A stretch of DNA of 40,884 nt from Lachnospiraceae bacterium (GTDB lineage: Bacteria > Bacillota > Clostridia > Lachnospirales > Lachnospiraceae), in the NCBI GenBank assembly GCA_028692975.1, contig JAQUWF010000019.1:1-40884 (forward strand), written 5' to 3'. The translations under genes were made by a program, and so were the position numbers. This document shows positions 1-8,465 of this stretch, one piece after another (position 1 is the stretch's first letter; each line of letters begins with the position of its first letter). The notes under the pieces are model-generated. The model did no database searches. It was not told where the DNA came from and saw nothing but the letters and a program-made list of their open reading frames with translations.

Positions 1-7
1 TCCTTAA

Positions 8-547
8 TTATTTTTTACCAGTCTTACCAACTTTACGTCTAATAACTTCATCAGCATACTTAATACCTTTGCCCTTATATGGCTCAGGTCTTCTCTTATC
101 TCTGATTTCAGCTGCGTATTGGCCAACATTTTCTTTATTGATACCTTTAATAGTAATTTTGTTACCATCAACTACAGATTCCAAACCTTCTGGGTCTTCC
201 ATCTCAACCGGATGAGAGTAACCAAGAGAGAGTACTAATTTCTTACCCTGTTTCTGAACCTTGTAACCTACACCATTAACCTCTAAAACTTTCTCATAGC
301 CATCATGTACACCGGTAACCATGTTCTGGATCAGAGTTCTTGTTAATCCGTGAAGGGATTTCATTTTCTTTAAGTCGTTTGGTCTTGCTACAACAACATG
401 ACCATCTTCCATTTTGATTTCCATTTCCGCAGGTAAATTCTTTTCCAGAGTTCCCTTTGGTCCTTTAACAGTAACGTGATTGTTTGCACCAAGGTCTACT
501 GTTACACCTTCCGGTACAGCGATAGGTAATCTTCCTATACGTGACAT
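8..547 (-). CDS. rplF: 50S ribosomal protein L6
   Basis: L6 binds 23S rRNA near the sarcin-ricin loop and the factor-binding site of the large subunit. The 179-residue product has the usual L6 length, begins [12 protein letters not shown] and carries the C-terminal family signature around [11 protein letters not shown]. It is the most downstream gene of the leftward S10-spc operon that is visible here; the stop lies 7 bases inside the window edge, so the gene is complete. It is separated from rpsH by an unusually long 255-bp gap filled by a repeat. The ATG at 547 is preceded by a good ribosome binding site (AGGAGG on the minus strand). Confidence 0.98.
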   Translation of the reverse strand: MSRIGRLPIAVPEGVTVDLGANNHVTVKGPKGTLEKNLPAEMEIKMEDGHVVVARPNDLKKMKSLHGLTRTLIQNMVTGVHDGYEKVLEVNGVGYKVQKQGKKLVLSLGYSHPVEMEDPEGLESVVDGNKITIKGINKENVGQYAAEIRDKRRPEPYKGKGIKYADEVIRRKVGKTGKK

Positions 548-638
548 ACTGTGTTTCCTCCTAACTTAGATTTTCGGAAGGGACGCTTATGTGGTTCCCT
601 TCTGTTTTCAGTTTCCATTTTTTGCTATTGCGGGAGAG

Positions 639-794
639 TTCACTCAACTAAACTCGTCTCTCCTTACAGTCGGACTCGTTAAGGTTCGTGAAAGTTCGCG
701 CACTAAATATCAAAGGAAGTTCGACTCACTACGTTCCTCGAACAACCTTCTCACTAAATTTGCTCTGTGCCTCACGGCTTGAGCGCATTAAGTG
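639..794. repeat. Intergenic hairpin repeat, copy 1 (rplF-rpsH gap)
   Basis: The core at 639-692 starts TTCACTCAACTAAACTCG and ends GTTAAGGTTCGTGAA, so its ends are complementary (TTCAC/GTGAA) and its interior partly so. The same 54-bp core recurs at 1251-1304 in the next intergenic gap with only a few differences near the centre. Copy 1 carries an extra segment of about 50 bp (roughly 708-757) with its own hairpin, GTTCGA...TCGAAC, between two CACTAAAT boxes. Both copies end with a related tail (CTGTGCC...GGCTTG...CATTAAGT). Short open frames across it look spurious. Confidence 0.8.
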
Positions 795-802
795 TTCAGT
801 GT

Positions 803-1204
803 TTACCAAACAAATGCTAATACTTCTCCACCGACCTGCATCTTACGAGCCTCTTTGTCAGTGATAACACCTTTGTTTGTAGATACAATAGCGATTCCCA
901 AACCACCAAGTACTCTTGGCAGATCAGTGCTGTTTGCGTATACACGCAGTCCTGGTTTTGAAATCCTTTTCAGGCCAGTGATAATCTTTTCTGTTTTGTC
1001 TGCACCATATTTTAAGGTGATGCGGATCGTCTGGAACGCTCCGTCCTCAACCAGATCATATTTAGCAATATATCCTTCGTCTACGAGGATATTAGCGATA
1101 GCGATTTTCATTTTTGATGCAGGTACATCAACTGTATCATGTTTAGCAGTATTAGCATTACGGATTCTTGTAAGCATATCTGCGATTGGATCACTCATTG
1201 TCAT
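803..1204 (-). CDS. rpsH: 30S ribosomal protein S8
   Basis: S8 binds the central domain of 16S rRNA and, in well-studied bacteria, also regulates the spc operon. The 133-residue protein begins [17 protein letters not shown] and ends with the typical GGEVLAFVW, matching the family in length and in both termini. It is flanked on both sides by the same intergenic repeat (639-794 and 1251-1356), whereas the rest of the operon is tightly packed. Recognition is by family sequence. Confidence 0.98.
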   Translation of the reverse strand: MTMSDPIADMLTRIRNANTAKHDTVDVPASKMKIAIANILVDEGYIAKYDLVEDGAFQTIRITLKYGADKTEKIITGLKRISKPGLRVYANSTDLPRVLGGLGIAIVSTNKGVITDKEARKMQVGGEVLAFVW

Positions 1205-1250
1205 TTGGTTATTGCTCCTTTCATATTATAACTCGGAGTATCTTCGGGTG

Positions 1251-1356
1251 TTCACTCAACTAAACTCGTCTCTCCCTTCGGTCGGACTCGTTAAGGTTCG
1301 TGAACGGCCTCGCACTAAATTCATGCTGTGCCTTGCGGCTTGCATTCATTAAGTTG
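1251..1356. repeat. Intergenic hairpin repeat, copy 2 (rpsH-rpsZ gap)
   Basis: The 54-bp core at 1251-1304 is nearly identical to that at 639-692, with loop CTTCG in place of TTACA, and has TTCAC/GTGAA ends. Downstream are a CACTAAAT box and the GCCTTGCGGCTTGCATTC tail, which parallels copy 1. This copy lacks the internal hairpin insert of copy 1, so the element looks modular. Read on the minus strand it would be transcribed within the ribosomal mRNA. Confidence 0.8.
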
Positions 1357-1364
1357 CTTTCGGC

Positions 1365-1550
1365 CTACCAAGAAGCTTTCTTAACTCCTGGGATCTGACC
1401 TTTGTATGCTAATTCACGGAAGCAAATTCTGCAGATTCCGTATTTTCTCAAATAAGCATGTGGACGTCCACAAATTCTGCAGCGGTTATATTCTCTGGTA
1501 GAGAATTTAGCTTTACGCTGCTGTTTGATTTTCATCGATGTTTTTGCCAT
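1365..1550 (-). CDS. rpsZ: 30S ribosomal protein S14, zinc-binding type
   Basis: S14 assembles late into the head of the 30S subunit. The 61-residue length and two CxxC pairs (CRICGR and CRICF) identify the short zinc-binding form (type Z) rather than the long zinc-free paralogue. The C-terminus [12 protein letters not shown] is diagnostic. It lies 18 bp downstream of rplE, its usual neighbour. Confidence 0.98.
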   Translation of the reverse strand: MAKTSMKIKQQRKAKFSTREYNRCRICGRPHAYLRKYGICRICFRELAYKGQIPGVKKASW

Positions 1551-1568
1551 GAATTTTCTCCTCCTATT

Positions 1569-2108
1569 TTACTTTGAAAATGGCATATTGAATAATGTCA
1601 ATAATTCACGGGCTTCTTCGTCAGTTTTAGCAGTGGTAACGAAAATAATATCCATACCTCTTACTTTATCAACTTTATCATACTCTACTTCCGGGAAAAT
1701 CAACTGCTCTTTGATACCAAGTGCATAATTTCCTCTTCCGTCGAATGCGTTAGGATTCACACCTCTGAAGTCACGTACACGTGGCAGTGCAAGGTTGATC
1801 AGACGATCAGCGAACTCATACATCTTTTCACCACGAAGTGTTACTTTACATCCGATAGGCATACCTTCACGAAGCTTGAAGTTTGCTACAGAATTTTTGG
1901 CTTTCGTCTTAACAACTTTCTGACCAGTGATCAGTTCCATATCTGCAACTGCAGCATCTAATAACTTAGCGTTATCTTTCGCTTCACCAACACCCATATT
2001 GACTACGATTTTAGCGAGTTTTGGCACTTCCATTACATTTTTATATTCAAATTTCTTGACCATAGCGTCTACGATCTCGTTTTCGTAAGTATCTCTTAAT
2101 CTACTCAA
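1569..2108 (-). CDS. rplE: 50S ribosomal protein L5
   Basis: L5 binds 5S rRNA and contacts the 30S head. The 179-residue protein starts [12 protein letters not shown] and contains the family segments around GVGEAKDN and PRVRDFRG. The only well-placed start is TTG at 2106-2108: on the minus strand GGAGG lies 9 bases before it, and no ATG is available near that position. A TTG start in a ribosomal gene is uncommon and may lower initiation. Confidence 0.97.
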   Translation of the reverse strand: MSRLRDTYENEIVDAMVKKFEYKNVMEVPKLAKIVVNMGVGEAKDNAKLLDAAVADMELITGQKVVKTKAKNSVANFKLREGMPIGCKVTLRGEKMYEFADRLINLALPRVRDFRGVNPNAFDGRGNYALGIKEQLIFPEVEYDKVDKVRGMDIIFVTTAKTDEEARELLTLFNMPFSK

Positions 2109-2130
2109 CTTGTTTGGCCTCCTCTCTTAA

Positions 2131-2442
2131 TTAATCAATCTTTTCGCCTGTTGCTTTTGCAACACGAACTTTTTTATCTCCATCCATGGTAAATCCAACT
2201 CTGGTTGCTTTACCCTTGTGTACGTACATAACGTTTGACATATGAACTGGAGCTTCTTTGTTGATGATACCGCCCTGTGCATTTGCAGCAGATGGTTTTG
2301 CGTGTTTTGTAATCATGTTCACGCCTTCAACAACTAAAGTATTGTCTTTTACATTGACAACGAGGACTTTGCCTTCTTTGTCTTTGTCTTTACCAGCGAT
2401 AATTTTGACGGTATCGCCTTTTTTGATTTTCATAGCTGACAT
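2131..2442 (-). CDS. rplX: 50S ribosomal protein L24
   Basis: L24 is an assembly-initiating protein bound to the 5' domain of 23S rRNA. A KOW motif is visible in KKGDTVKIIAGKDKDKEGKV. The frame stays open upstream, but the ATG at 2440-2442 (MSAMKIKKG) has GGAGG six bases before it and gives the usual length of 103 residues, so it is preferred to the longer start at 2481 inside rplN. Confidence 0.96.
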   Translation of the reverse strand: MSAMKIKKGDTVKIIAGKDKDKEGKVLVVNVKDNTLVVEGVNMITKHAKPSAANAQGGIINKEAPVHMSNVMYVHKGKATRVGFTMDGDKKVRVAKATGEKID

Positions 2443-2452
2443 GTCGTACCTC

Positions 2453-2821
2453 CTATAATACTTCTGGAGCCAGGGAAACAATCTTCATAAACTGTTTCTC
2501 ACGAAGCTCTCTAGCTACTGGTCCAAAGATACGTGTTCCTTTTGGAGTCTTGTCATCTTTGATTATTACTGCAGCGTTTTCATCGAATCTGATATAAGAA
2601 CCGTCTTTACGACGAGCACCTTTTACAGTACGAACAACTACGGCTTTCACTACGTCACCTTTTTTAACAACGCCGCCTGGTGTTGCATCTTTGACCGTAG
2701 CAACAATGATATCGCCGATATTAGCATATCTTCTAGTAGAACCACCTAAAACACGGATACAAAGAATTTCTTTTGCACCAGTATTGTCAGCGACTCTAAG
2801 TCTACTTTCCTGTTGAATCAT
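2453..2821 (-). CDS. rplN: 50S ribosomal protein L14
   Basis: L14 lies at the subunit interface and forms bridges with 16S rRNA. The 122-residue product begins [18 protein letters not shown], which is nearly invariant in the family, and ends [11 protein letters not shown]. It sits between rpsQ (12 bp) and rplX (10 bp) in standard operon order. Confidence 0.98.
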   Translation of the reverse strand: MIQQESRLRVADNTGAKEILCIRVLGGSTRRYANIGDIIVATVKDATPGGVVKKGDVVKAVVVRTVKGARRKDGSYIRFDENAAVIIKDDKTPKGTRIFGPVARELREKQFMKIVSLAPEVL

Positions 2822-2833
2822 GCTTGTATCCTC

Positions 2834-3091
2834 CTATTTTACTTTTTCTACTACTTCAACAAGTCTCCATCTTTTGTCTTTTGATAAAGGTCTTGTTTCC
2901 ATGATTTTAACTGTGTCACCGATATTGCATTCGTTATTTTCATCATGAGCTTTCAGCTTATAAGTTCTTTTTACGATTTTTTTGTAAAGAGGATGTTTTA
3001 CGTTCTCTGTGATAGAAACAACAATCGTCTTGTCCATCTTATTGCTGGTCACTTTGCCCTGACGAACTTTTCTAAGATTTCTTTCTTCCAT
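2834..3091 (-). CDS. rpsQ: 30S ribosomal protein S17
   Basis: S17 binds helix 11 of 16S rRNA early in 30S assembly. The 85-residue protein has the OB-fold family segments [13 protein letters not shown] and [19 protein letters not shown]. Only 3 bp separate it from rpmC, so the two are probably translationally coupled. Confidence 0.98.
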   Translation of the reverse strand: MEERNLRKVRQGKVTSNKMDKTIVVSITENVKHPLYKKIVKRTYKLKAHDENNECNIGDTVKIMETRPLSKDKRWRLVEVVEKVK

Positions 3092-3094
3092 TTA

Positions 3095-3310
3095 TTATGC
3101 CTCCTTTGCAGCTTTTGCCTGTTCAGCAATAACTGTCTGAATTCTGGCAATGTTCTTACGAACATCTTTAATTCTACTAGTATTATCTAACTGATTTGTT
3201 GCATTCTGAAATCTCAGGTTAAATAATTCCTTTTTAGCAGCTACTAATTCTTCGTTTAATTCTGCAGCTGATTTGCTTTTTAAATCTTCTACATACTTAC
3301 TAATTTTCAC
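3095..3310 (-). CDS. rpmC: 50S ribosomal protein L29
   Basis: L29 lies at the polypeptide exit site and helps to dock trigger factor and SRP. The product is helical and has the family core [19 protein letters not shown] place the start at GTG 3308-3310 ([10 protein letters not shown], 71 residues), which fits the family N-terminus and has AGGCGGTGA just upstream; another GTG at 3319 would add three residues. Either start overlaps the end of rplP, which suggests translational coupling. Confidence 0.95.
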   Translation of the reverse strand: MKISKYVEDLKSKSAAELNEELVAAKKELFNLRFQNATNQLDNTSRIKDVRKNIARIQTVIAEQAKAAKEA

Positions 3311-3737
3311 TGTTATCACCGCCTTCTAATTGCTCGCGAGAAACGATTTTGCATTTACATGGTAACTTGTGCATAGCAAGACGTAATGCTTCGCGTGCTA
3401 CCTCTTCAGGTACGCCTGCGATTTCGAACATAACACGGCCTGGCTTAACTACTGCTACCCAGTATTCAAGAGCTCCTTTACCGGAACCCATACGAGTTTC
3501 TGCTGGTTTCGCTGTTACAGGTTTGTCTGGGAAAATCTTGATCCAAACTTTACCACCACGTTTGATGTAACGGGTCATAGCAACACGGGCTGCTTCAATC
3601 TGGTTTGATTTAATCCAGCATGGTTCGGTGGAAACTAATCCGTACTCACCATAGTTGATTTTATTTCCTCTTAACGCCTTTCCCTTCATAGATCCGCGGA
3701 ACTGTTTACGACGTTTTACTCTTTTAGGCATTAACAT
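3300..3737 (-). CDS. rplP: 50S ribosomal protein L16
   Basis: L16 helps to organise the A-site region of the peptidyl transferase centre. The 145-residue protein begins [15 protein letters not shown] and contains [18 protein letters not shown], both diagnostic. Its ATG shares a base with the rpsC stop codon (TAATG), the usual close coupling. Confidence 0.98.
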   Translation of the reverse strand: MLMPKRVKRRKQFRGSMKGKALRGNKINYGEYGLVSTEPCWIKSNQIEAARVAMTRYIKRGGKVWIKIFPDKPVTAKPAETRMGSGKGALEYWVAVVKPGRVMFEIAGVPEEVAREALRLAMHKLPCKCKIVSREQLEGGDNSEN

Positions 3738-4393
3738 TATTTATCGCTCCCTTCCTTAGGTCCTTTAGTAGGAAGTACTTCGCCATTGTAGATCCAAGCC
3801 TTTACGCCAACTTTGCCGTAAGTGGTATCTGCTTCAGCGAATCCATAATCAATATCTGCTCTTAAGGTCTGCAGCGGAATAGTTCCTTCGCTGTAGAATT
3901 CAGTACGAGCCATATCAGCTCCGCCTACACGTCCGGATACAGAGGTCTTGATTCCCTTTGCACCTGAGCGCATGGTACGCTGCATGGTAGATTTCATTGC
4001 ACGACGGAAAGAAATACGATTCTCTAACTGAAGTGCGATGTTCTCTGCTACTAACTGAGCATCACGATCTGGTCTCTTTACTTCTTTGATGTCAACAACG
4101 ATTTTCTTGTCTGTGTATTTCTGCAGTTCAACCTTAACTTTTTCGATCTCTGCTCCACCCTTACCGATAACGATACCAGGTTTTGCTGTGTAGATGATCA
4201 CTTTTACACGGTCAGATGCTCTTTCGATCTCGATCTTTGAAACACCTGCGCTGTATAATTTTTTCTTAAGAAATGTTCTTAAGTTATAATCTTCAACCAA
4301 ATAATCAGCGAAGTCACCTTCTGCATACCATTTGGAATCCCAGTCTTTGATAACACCGACTCTAAGGCCGTGTGGGTTAACTTTTTGTCCCAT
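3737..4393 (-). CDS. rpsC: 30S ribosomal protein S3
   Basis: S3 lies at the mRNA entry channel and contributes to helicase activity. The 218-residue product begins [20 protein letters not shown]. It has the KH-domain [13 protein letters not shown] at about residue 75-90 and the C-terminal [13 protein letters not shown]. It is 11 bp downstream of rplV. Confidence 0.98.
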   Translation of the reverse strand: MGQKVNPHGLRVGVIKDWDSKWYAEGDFADYLVEDYNLRTFLKKKLYSAGVSKIEIERASDRVKVIIYTAKPGIVIGKGGAEIEKVKVELQKYTDKKIVVDIKEVKRPDRDAQLVAENIALQLENRISFRRAMKSTMQRTMRSGAKGIKTSVSGRVGGADMARTEFYSEGTIPLQTLRADIDYGFAEADTTYGKVGVKAWIYNGEVLPTKGPKEGSDK

Positions 4394-4404
4394 TTTTGCC
4401 CTCC

Positions 4405-4791
4405 TTATCTTTCTTCCAACACGATAGAGATATGACTGTTACGTTTTTCGATTCTATATGCTCTACCCTGTGCTCTAGGTTTGATACGCTTCATGGTTGG
4501 TGCTTTGTTTGCATAGCATTCTGCTACGTAAAGGTTCTCAGCGCTCATACCATTGTTGTTCTCAGCGTTTGCGATTGCTGACTCTAAAAGCTTTTTGATG
4601 ACGCTGGAAGCGTATCTTGGGCTGTATGTCAGAATACCAAGTGCTGTCTGTGCATCTTTGCCACGAATAGCATCCAGTACGAAGCATGCTTTCTGTACAG
4701 ACATTCTCGCATAAGATAATTTAGCAGATGGTCTTGTGTCTTTGTTGGCATTTCTAGCTCTCTTTATTTGGGATCTATGTCCTTTTGCCAT
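4405..4791 (-). CDS. rplV: 50S ribosomal protein L22
   Basis: L22 lines the exit tunnel; its beta-hairpin loop influences macrolide sensitivity. The 128-residue protein has the family core [20 protein letters not shown] and the loop region [18 protein letters not shown]. It is preceded by a 91-bp gap, longer than its neighbours', that contains a small hairpin (4837-4848). Confidence 0.98.
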   Translation of the reverse strand: MAKGHRSQIKRARNANKDTRPSAKLSYARMSVQKACFVLDAIRGKDAQTALGILTYSPRYASSVIKKLLESAIANAENNNGMSAENLYVAECYANKAPTMKRIKPRAQGRAYRIEKRNSHISIVLEER

Positions 4792-4836
4792 TGTTATTTC
4801 CTCTCTTTCCTGTCTTATCTTTCAAGACATGCGGTA

Positions 4837-4848
4837 CGCCAATCGGCG
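4837..4848 (-). other. Small stem-loop between rpsS and rplV
   Basis: CGCCAATCGGCG forms a 4-bp GC stem with a four-base loop in the transcribed 91-bp rpsS-rplV spacer. No U-tract follows, so it is not a terminator. Its role is unknown; it may only be an mRNA structure. Confidence 0.35.
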
Positions 4849-4882
4849 CTATAAGCACCCTGTCCGGGTACACCATTGTTTA

Positions 4883-5164
4883 CTATCTAACGCCAGACTT
4901 CTTCTCGTCTTTGCCGTGTCCTCTGTAAGTTCTTGTTGCAACGAACTCACCAAGTTTGTGGCCTACCATATCTTCTGTAACATATACCGGCACATGTTTT
5001 CTTCCATCATGTACTGCGAATGTATGTCCCACGAAAGATGGGAAGATTGTAGAACGACGTGACCAAGTCTTAATAACTGTTTTATCATTCGAAGCGTTTA
5101 AAGCGTCTACTTTTTTAAGTAAGCTTGCGTCTGCGAATGGTCCTTTTTTCAGTGAACGAGCCAT
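4883..5164 (-). CDS. rpsS: 30S ribosomal protein S19
   Basis: S19 lies in the 30S head next to S13 and contacts A-site tRNA. The 93-residue protein begins [18 protein letters not shown] and contains the signature [16 protein letters not shown]. It follows rplB by 15 bp in the standard order. Confidence 0.98.
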   Translation of the reverse strand: MARSLKKGPFADASLLKKVDALNASNDKTVIKTWSRRSTIFPSFVGHTFAVHDGRKHVPVYVTEDMVGHKLGEFVATRTYRGHGKDEKKSGVR

Positions 5165-5179
5165 TGGTTCTCCTCCTTA

Positions 5180-6028
5180 TTATTTGTTTAATGCTTTACC
5201 GTCTCTTCTTCTTACGATATATTTGTTTGACTGTTTGTTTTTCTTTCTGGTCTTAAGTCCCAGTGCAGGTTTGCCCCAAGGTGTACATGGACCTGGACGA
5301 CCGATACCGGTCTTACCTTCACCACCACCGTGTGGATGGTCATTCGGGTTCATAACAGAACCACGAACAGTAGGTCTGATACCCATGTGACGTTTACGTC
5401 CTGCTTTACCGATGTTGATCAGGCTGTGATCGCCGTTACCAACAACACCAACAGTCGCTCTACAAATAATTGGAACCATTCTCATTTCGCCTGACGGCAG
5501 TCTGAGTGTTGCGTATTTACCTTCTTTAGCCATTAACTGAGCGCCGTTACCTGCGGAACGAACCATCTGTCCGCCTTTGCCAGGATGCATCTCGATGTTA
5601 TGAACCATAGTACCAACCGGGATCTGCTCCAGTGGTAAGCAGTTTCCTACTTTCACTTCGGCTTCAGGACCATTCATAAGCTTGGTTCCTACTTTTAATC
5701 CTTCTGGTGCGAGGATGTATGCTTTTTCTCCGTCTGCGTAGCAAATCAGAGCGATGTTTGCTGTTCTGTTCGGATCGTATTCAACGCTCATTACTTTTGC
5801 TTCGATACCATCTTTTGCGTTTCTCTTGAAGTCAATAATTCTATATTTTCTTCTGCTTCCGCCGCCACGATGTCTTACAGTGATCTTACCCTGGTTGTTA
5901 CGTCCAGCACTCTTGTTTAGAGACTCTACTAAAGATTTCTCCGGTGTGCTTTTCGTGATTTCTGAGAAATCAGAACCAGTCATATGGCGTCTGGAAGGGG
6001 TATAAGGGTTAAATGTTTTAATTCCCAT
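5180..6028 (-). CDS. rplB: 50S ribosomal protein L2
   Basis: L2 is a core 50S protein needed for subunit association and peptidyl transferase activity. The 282-residue length is near the family norm. The conserved C-terminal part [18 protein letters not shown], with the histidine implicated in catalysis, is intact. The ATG at 6028 gives the standard [18 protein letters not shown]-terminus. Confidence 0.98.
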   Translation of the reverse strand: MGIKTFNPYTPSRRHMTGSDFSEITKSTPEKSLVESLNKSAGRNNQGKITVRHRGGGSRRKYRIIDFKRNAKDGIEAKVMSVEYDPNRTANIALICYADGEKAYILAPEGLKVGTKLMNGPEAEVKVGNCLPLEQIPVGTMVHNIEMHPGKGGQMVRSAGNGAQLMAKEGKYATLRLPSGEMRMVPIICRATVGVVGNGDHSLINIGKAGRKRHMGIRPTVRGSVMNPNDHPHGGGEGKTGIGRPGPCTPWGKPALGLKTRKKNKQSNKYIVRRRDGKALNK

Positions 6029-6082
6029 AATTCTTCTCCTTTATTTGTTTATCATGCTTCTCGGCATATAGGTGACTAAATT

Positions 6083-6382
6083 TTATAAGCCGTCAAAGAT
6101 CTCGATGTCTTTGCTGTTCTCGGTCAGAGAAACGATAGCTTTTTTAGTCTTAGCAGTTCTTCCCTGTGTATTTCCACGTCTCTTTTTCTTGCCTTCCAGA
6201 TTCATGGTGTTAACACTCTTTACTTCTGTTCCTTCGAACATTTTCTCAACTGCATCTTTGATCATAGTCTTGTTTGCTTCCGGGTGAACCAAGAAAGTGT
6301 ATTTCTTTTCTCCCATAGCGTTCATGGACTTTTCTGTTACCACTGGTTTCAGAATTACATCATAATATTGAATGTTTGCCAT
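6083..6382 (-). CDS. rplW: 50S ribosomal protein L23
   Basis: L23 lies at the tunnel exit and is the main docking site for trigger factor and SRP. The 99-residue protein has the family elements [14 protein letters not shown] and [14 protein letters not shown]. Its ATG overlaps the rplD stop by one base. Confidence 0.97.
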   Translation of the reverse strand: MANIQYYDVILKPVVTEKSMNAMGEKKYTFLVHPEANKTMIKDAVEKMFEGTEVKSVNTMNLEGKKKRRGNTQGRTAKTKKAIVSLTENSKDIEIFDGL

Positions 6383-7002
6383 TATGCATATACCTCCTCG
6401 ATTGAAGCGACTGCATCCTTTGTGAGGATCAGGGTGTTGTATTTCAGGATATCATATACATTGATGGTGCTTGTAGATGCTGTAGCTACATCCGGGATGT
6501 TTCTTGCTGACAGAACAACGTTTTCATTATTGTCACTTAAAACAACCAGTGCTTTTGCAACTTTCAAGTTATCAAGTACTGCTTTCATGTCTTTTGTCTT
6601 GATTGCATCGAATTTCAATTCATCAAGAACAACTAATTTTTCTTCCTGAACTTTTGAAGTAAGAGCAGATTTAAGAGCAATTCTCTTTTCTTTTTTGTTC
6701 ATTTTGAAAGTGTAATCTCTTGGTACTGGAGCAAATACGGTACCGCCGCCAGTCCACTGCGGAGCTCTTGTGGATCCCTGTCTTGCATGACCGGTTCCTT
6801 TCTGTCTCCAAGGTTTTCTTCCGCCACCGCGAACTTCAGAACGTGTTTTTGCTTTCTGTGTTCCCTGACGATTGTTAGCCAGCTGCTGAACAACTGCCTG
6901 ATGTACTAAACTTCCCTTAATCTCTACGCCGAATACAGCGTCGTTAAGTTCCATTGTTCCAACTTCTTTGCCTTCCATATTGTAAACAGATACGTTAGCC
7001 AT
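6382..7002 (-). CDS. rplD: 50S ribosomal protein L4
   Basis: L4 binds 23S rRNA domain I, lines the exit tunnel and represses its own operon in several bacteria. The 206-residue protein has the loop region [19 protein letters not shown] near residues 60-80. Because L4 is the usual feedback repressor of S10 operons, it is the natural ligand candidate for the leader at 8167-8392. Confidence 0.98.
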   Translation of the reverse strand: MANVSVYNMEGKEVGTMELNDAVFGVEIKGSLVHQAVVQQLANNRQGTQKAKTRSEVRGGGRKPWRQKGTGHARQGSTRAPQWTGGGTVFAPVPRDYTFKMNKKEKRIALKSALTSKVQEEKLVVLDELKFDAIKTKDMKAVLDNLKVAKALVVLSDNNENVVLSARNIPDVATASTSTINVYDILKYNTLILTKDAVASIEEVYA

Positions 7003-7028
7003 CTGTGTGTTCCTCCTTCCGATAAAAA

Positions 7029-7664
7029 TTATTTAACAGTTTTCACTGTTTCTTTGATTGTAACCATTGATTTCTTAGGTCCTGGTACAGCACCCTTCAC
7101 CAACAGTAAATTGTTTTCTGCATCTACGCGAACGATCTCCAGATTCTGGATGGTAATCTTTTTGTTACCCATCTGACCAGGCATCTTCTTGCCTTTGAAT
7201 ACCTTACTTGGATCAGATGCAGAACCGTTAGAACCTGCATGACGATGGAATTTAGAGCCGTGGGCCATAGGTCCTCTGCTCTGTCCGTGACGTTTGATAG
7301 CGCCCTGGAATCCTTTACCTTTGGAAGTAGCTGTTGCGTCGATTTTGTCGCCAGCCTCAAAGATAGTAGCGCCTATTTCCTGTCCCAGTTCATATTCAGC
7401 AACATTTTCAAACTTGAATTCTCTTACGAATCTCTTGTAGGAAACTCCTGCTTTGTCAAACTGTCCTTTCATTGGCTTGTTCACAAGTTTTTCTCTCTTG
7501 TCAGCGTAGCCAACCTGTACTGCGTTGTAGCCGTCTGTCTCTTCTGTCTTAATCTGAGTTACGACACAAGGACCTGCCTGCAATACAGTTACCGGAGTAA
7601 GTACTCCGTCTTCGTTGAAGATCTGAGTCATTCCAACTTTTGTAGCTAAAATTGCTTTCTTCAT
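7029..7664 (-). CDS. rplC: 50S ribosomal protein L3
   Basis: L3 initiates 50S assembly, and its loop reaches the peptidyl transferase centre. The 211-residue product starts [20 protein letters not shown] and contains [17 protein letters not shown] in the central extension. It is separated from rpsJ by a 184-bp AT-rich gap (7665-7848) in which I see no gene or convincing signal beyond the ribosome binding site. Confidence 0.98.
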   Translation of the reverse strand: MKKAILATKVGMTQIFNEDGVLTPVTVLQAGPCVVTQIKTEETDGYNAVQVGYADKREKLVNKPMKGQFDKAGVSYKRFVREFKFENVAEYELGQEIGATIFEAGDKIDATATSKGKGFQGAIKRHGQSRGPMAHGSKFHRHAGSNGSASDPSKVFKGKKMPGQMGNKKITIQNLEIVRVDAENNLLLVKGAVPGPKKSMVTIKETVKTVK

Positions 7665-7848
7665 TCCTTTTACCTCCTGTTTACTCTACAGCGGATTACC
7701 CATTGTACACATCTGTGCCATCGTCGATAATCATCCTAGAACAGTTATATAAGTGGAATACTTTCTATATTAAAAAGTCTTGCTTCTATATAAGTCCTTC
7801 AGGATTGTTTTCATACTCACTGCGTTTCTTTGTTTCTTTTTGCTGATC

Positions 7849-8166
7849 TTACTTGTTTTTCATCTTTATATCAATATAAACACCAGCTGGCATCTCTAAA
7901 CGAGATAAAGCATCCACAGTCTTCTGTGTTGGTGTAATGATATCGATGAGTCTCTTGTGAGTTCTCTGTTCGAACTGTTCTCTGGAATCTTTGTACTTGT
8001 GAACCGCTCTAAGAATTGTTACTACCTCTTTCTTAGTAGGAAGTGGTACAGGTCCACTCACTGTTGATCCGTTTTTCTTAACAGTCTCGATGATTTTGCT
8101 TGCTGAAGCATCTACTAACTGATGATCATAAGCTTTTAATGTGATTCTCATTACTTGACTTGCCAT
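7849..8166 (-). CDS. rpsJ: 30S ribosomal protein S10
   Basis: S10 acts in the 30S head and, with NusB, in transcription antitermination. The frame is open further upstream, but the ATG at 8164-8166 gives [19 protein letters not shown], the family N-terminus, with AGGAGGCGAC just before it. The product is 105 residues. It is the first gene of the operon, preceded by a structured leader and a strong promoter. Confidence 0.98.
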   Translation of the reverse strand: MASQVMRITLKAYDHQLVDASASKIIETVKKNGSTVSGPVPLPTKKEVVTILRAVHKYKDSREQFEQRTHKRLIDIITPTQKTVDALSRLEMPAGVYIDIKMKNK

Positions 8167-8392
8167 AAAAAAAGTCGCCTCCTTTTCGCACTTTTGAATA
8201 GTACGACAAGCGGTGACTGTACACATCTCCGTGTGTGTCCTAATGGTTTACACACGTGTTTCCGTTCTTCGACGGACCTCTTAACTTGTACAGTGACTTG
8301 TCGCCAGTTTCTTAACTTGACATTCGCTCCACGGAAAACCTACACATATTTATGTAGCAACCTCACGTTTCACAGCTATCAATGTCACAACA
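8167..8392 (-). promoter_or_regulatory. Structured S10 operon leader, candidate L4 autoregulatory RNA
   Basis: About 225 nt lie between the predicted transcription start and rpsJ with no gene. A long pairing joins 8287-8303 with 8204-8223 (CGACAAG with CTTGTCG, then ACTGTACA with TGTACAGT). It encloses two hairpins: 8230-8236 with 8250-8256 (CGTGTGT/ACACACG) and 8262-8265 with 8272-8275 (CCGT/ACGG). A further hairpin nearer the 5' end uses CTACA/TGTAG around 8341-8357. The 3' end runs into the rpsJ ribosome binding site. L4-binding leaders at this place are known in other Firmicutes; that this is one is inference. Confidence 0.6.
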
Positions 8393-8398
8393 TCAATT

Positions 8399-8427
8399 AG
8401 TATACAAGAAACCCCTCGCTTGTGCAA
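8399..8427 (-). promoter_or_regulatory. Sigma-A promoter of the S10 operon
   Basis: On the minus strand TTGCAC (8422-8427) and TATACT (8399-8404) are 17 bp apart; each differs from consensus at only one or two positions. It faces rpsJ. The -35 box and part of the spacer lie inside the hairpin of the upstream gene's terminator. Confidence 0.75.
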
Positions 8428-8447
8428 GGGGTTTTTACATTTTTTTG
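8409..8447. terminator. Rho-independent terminator after the signal-peptidase-like gene
   Basis: AAACCCCT (8409-8416) pairs with AGGGGTTT (8427-8434), with an inner GC/GC pair around a TTGT loop. The T-run is stronger on the plus strand (8432-8447) than on the minus strand (TTTCTTG), but the upstream gene that needs a terminator is on minus, ending at 8466. It may be bidirectional. Confidence 0.65.
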
Positions 8448-8465
8448 TATTTTTTTTCGTACAAA

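Noticed and set aside
591..1352. Plus-strand frames in the ribosomal gaps (63 and 186 residues)
   Set aside because: They run over the intergenic repeat and antisense to rpsH. The similar peptides (TQLNSS...VGLVKVRE) come from the repeat itself, not from a gene family.
7665..7848. Small gene or regulatory element in the rpsJ-rplC gap
   Set aside because: The AT-rich gap shows only the rplC ribosome binding site. The repeated TCTATAT words do not form a convincing structure, and the open frame across it has no start signal.
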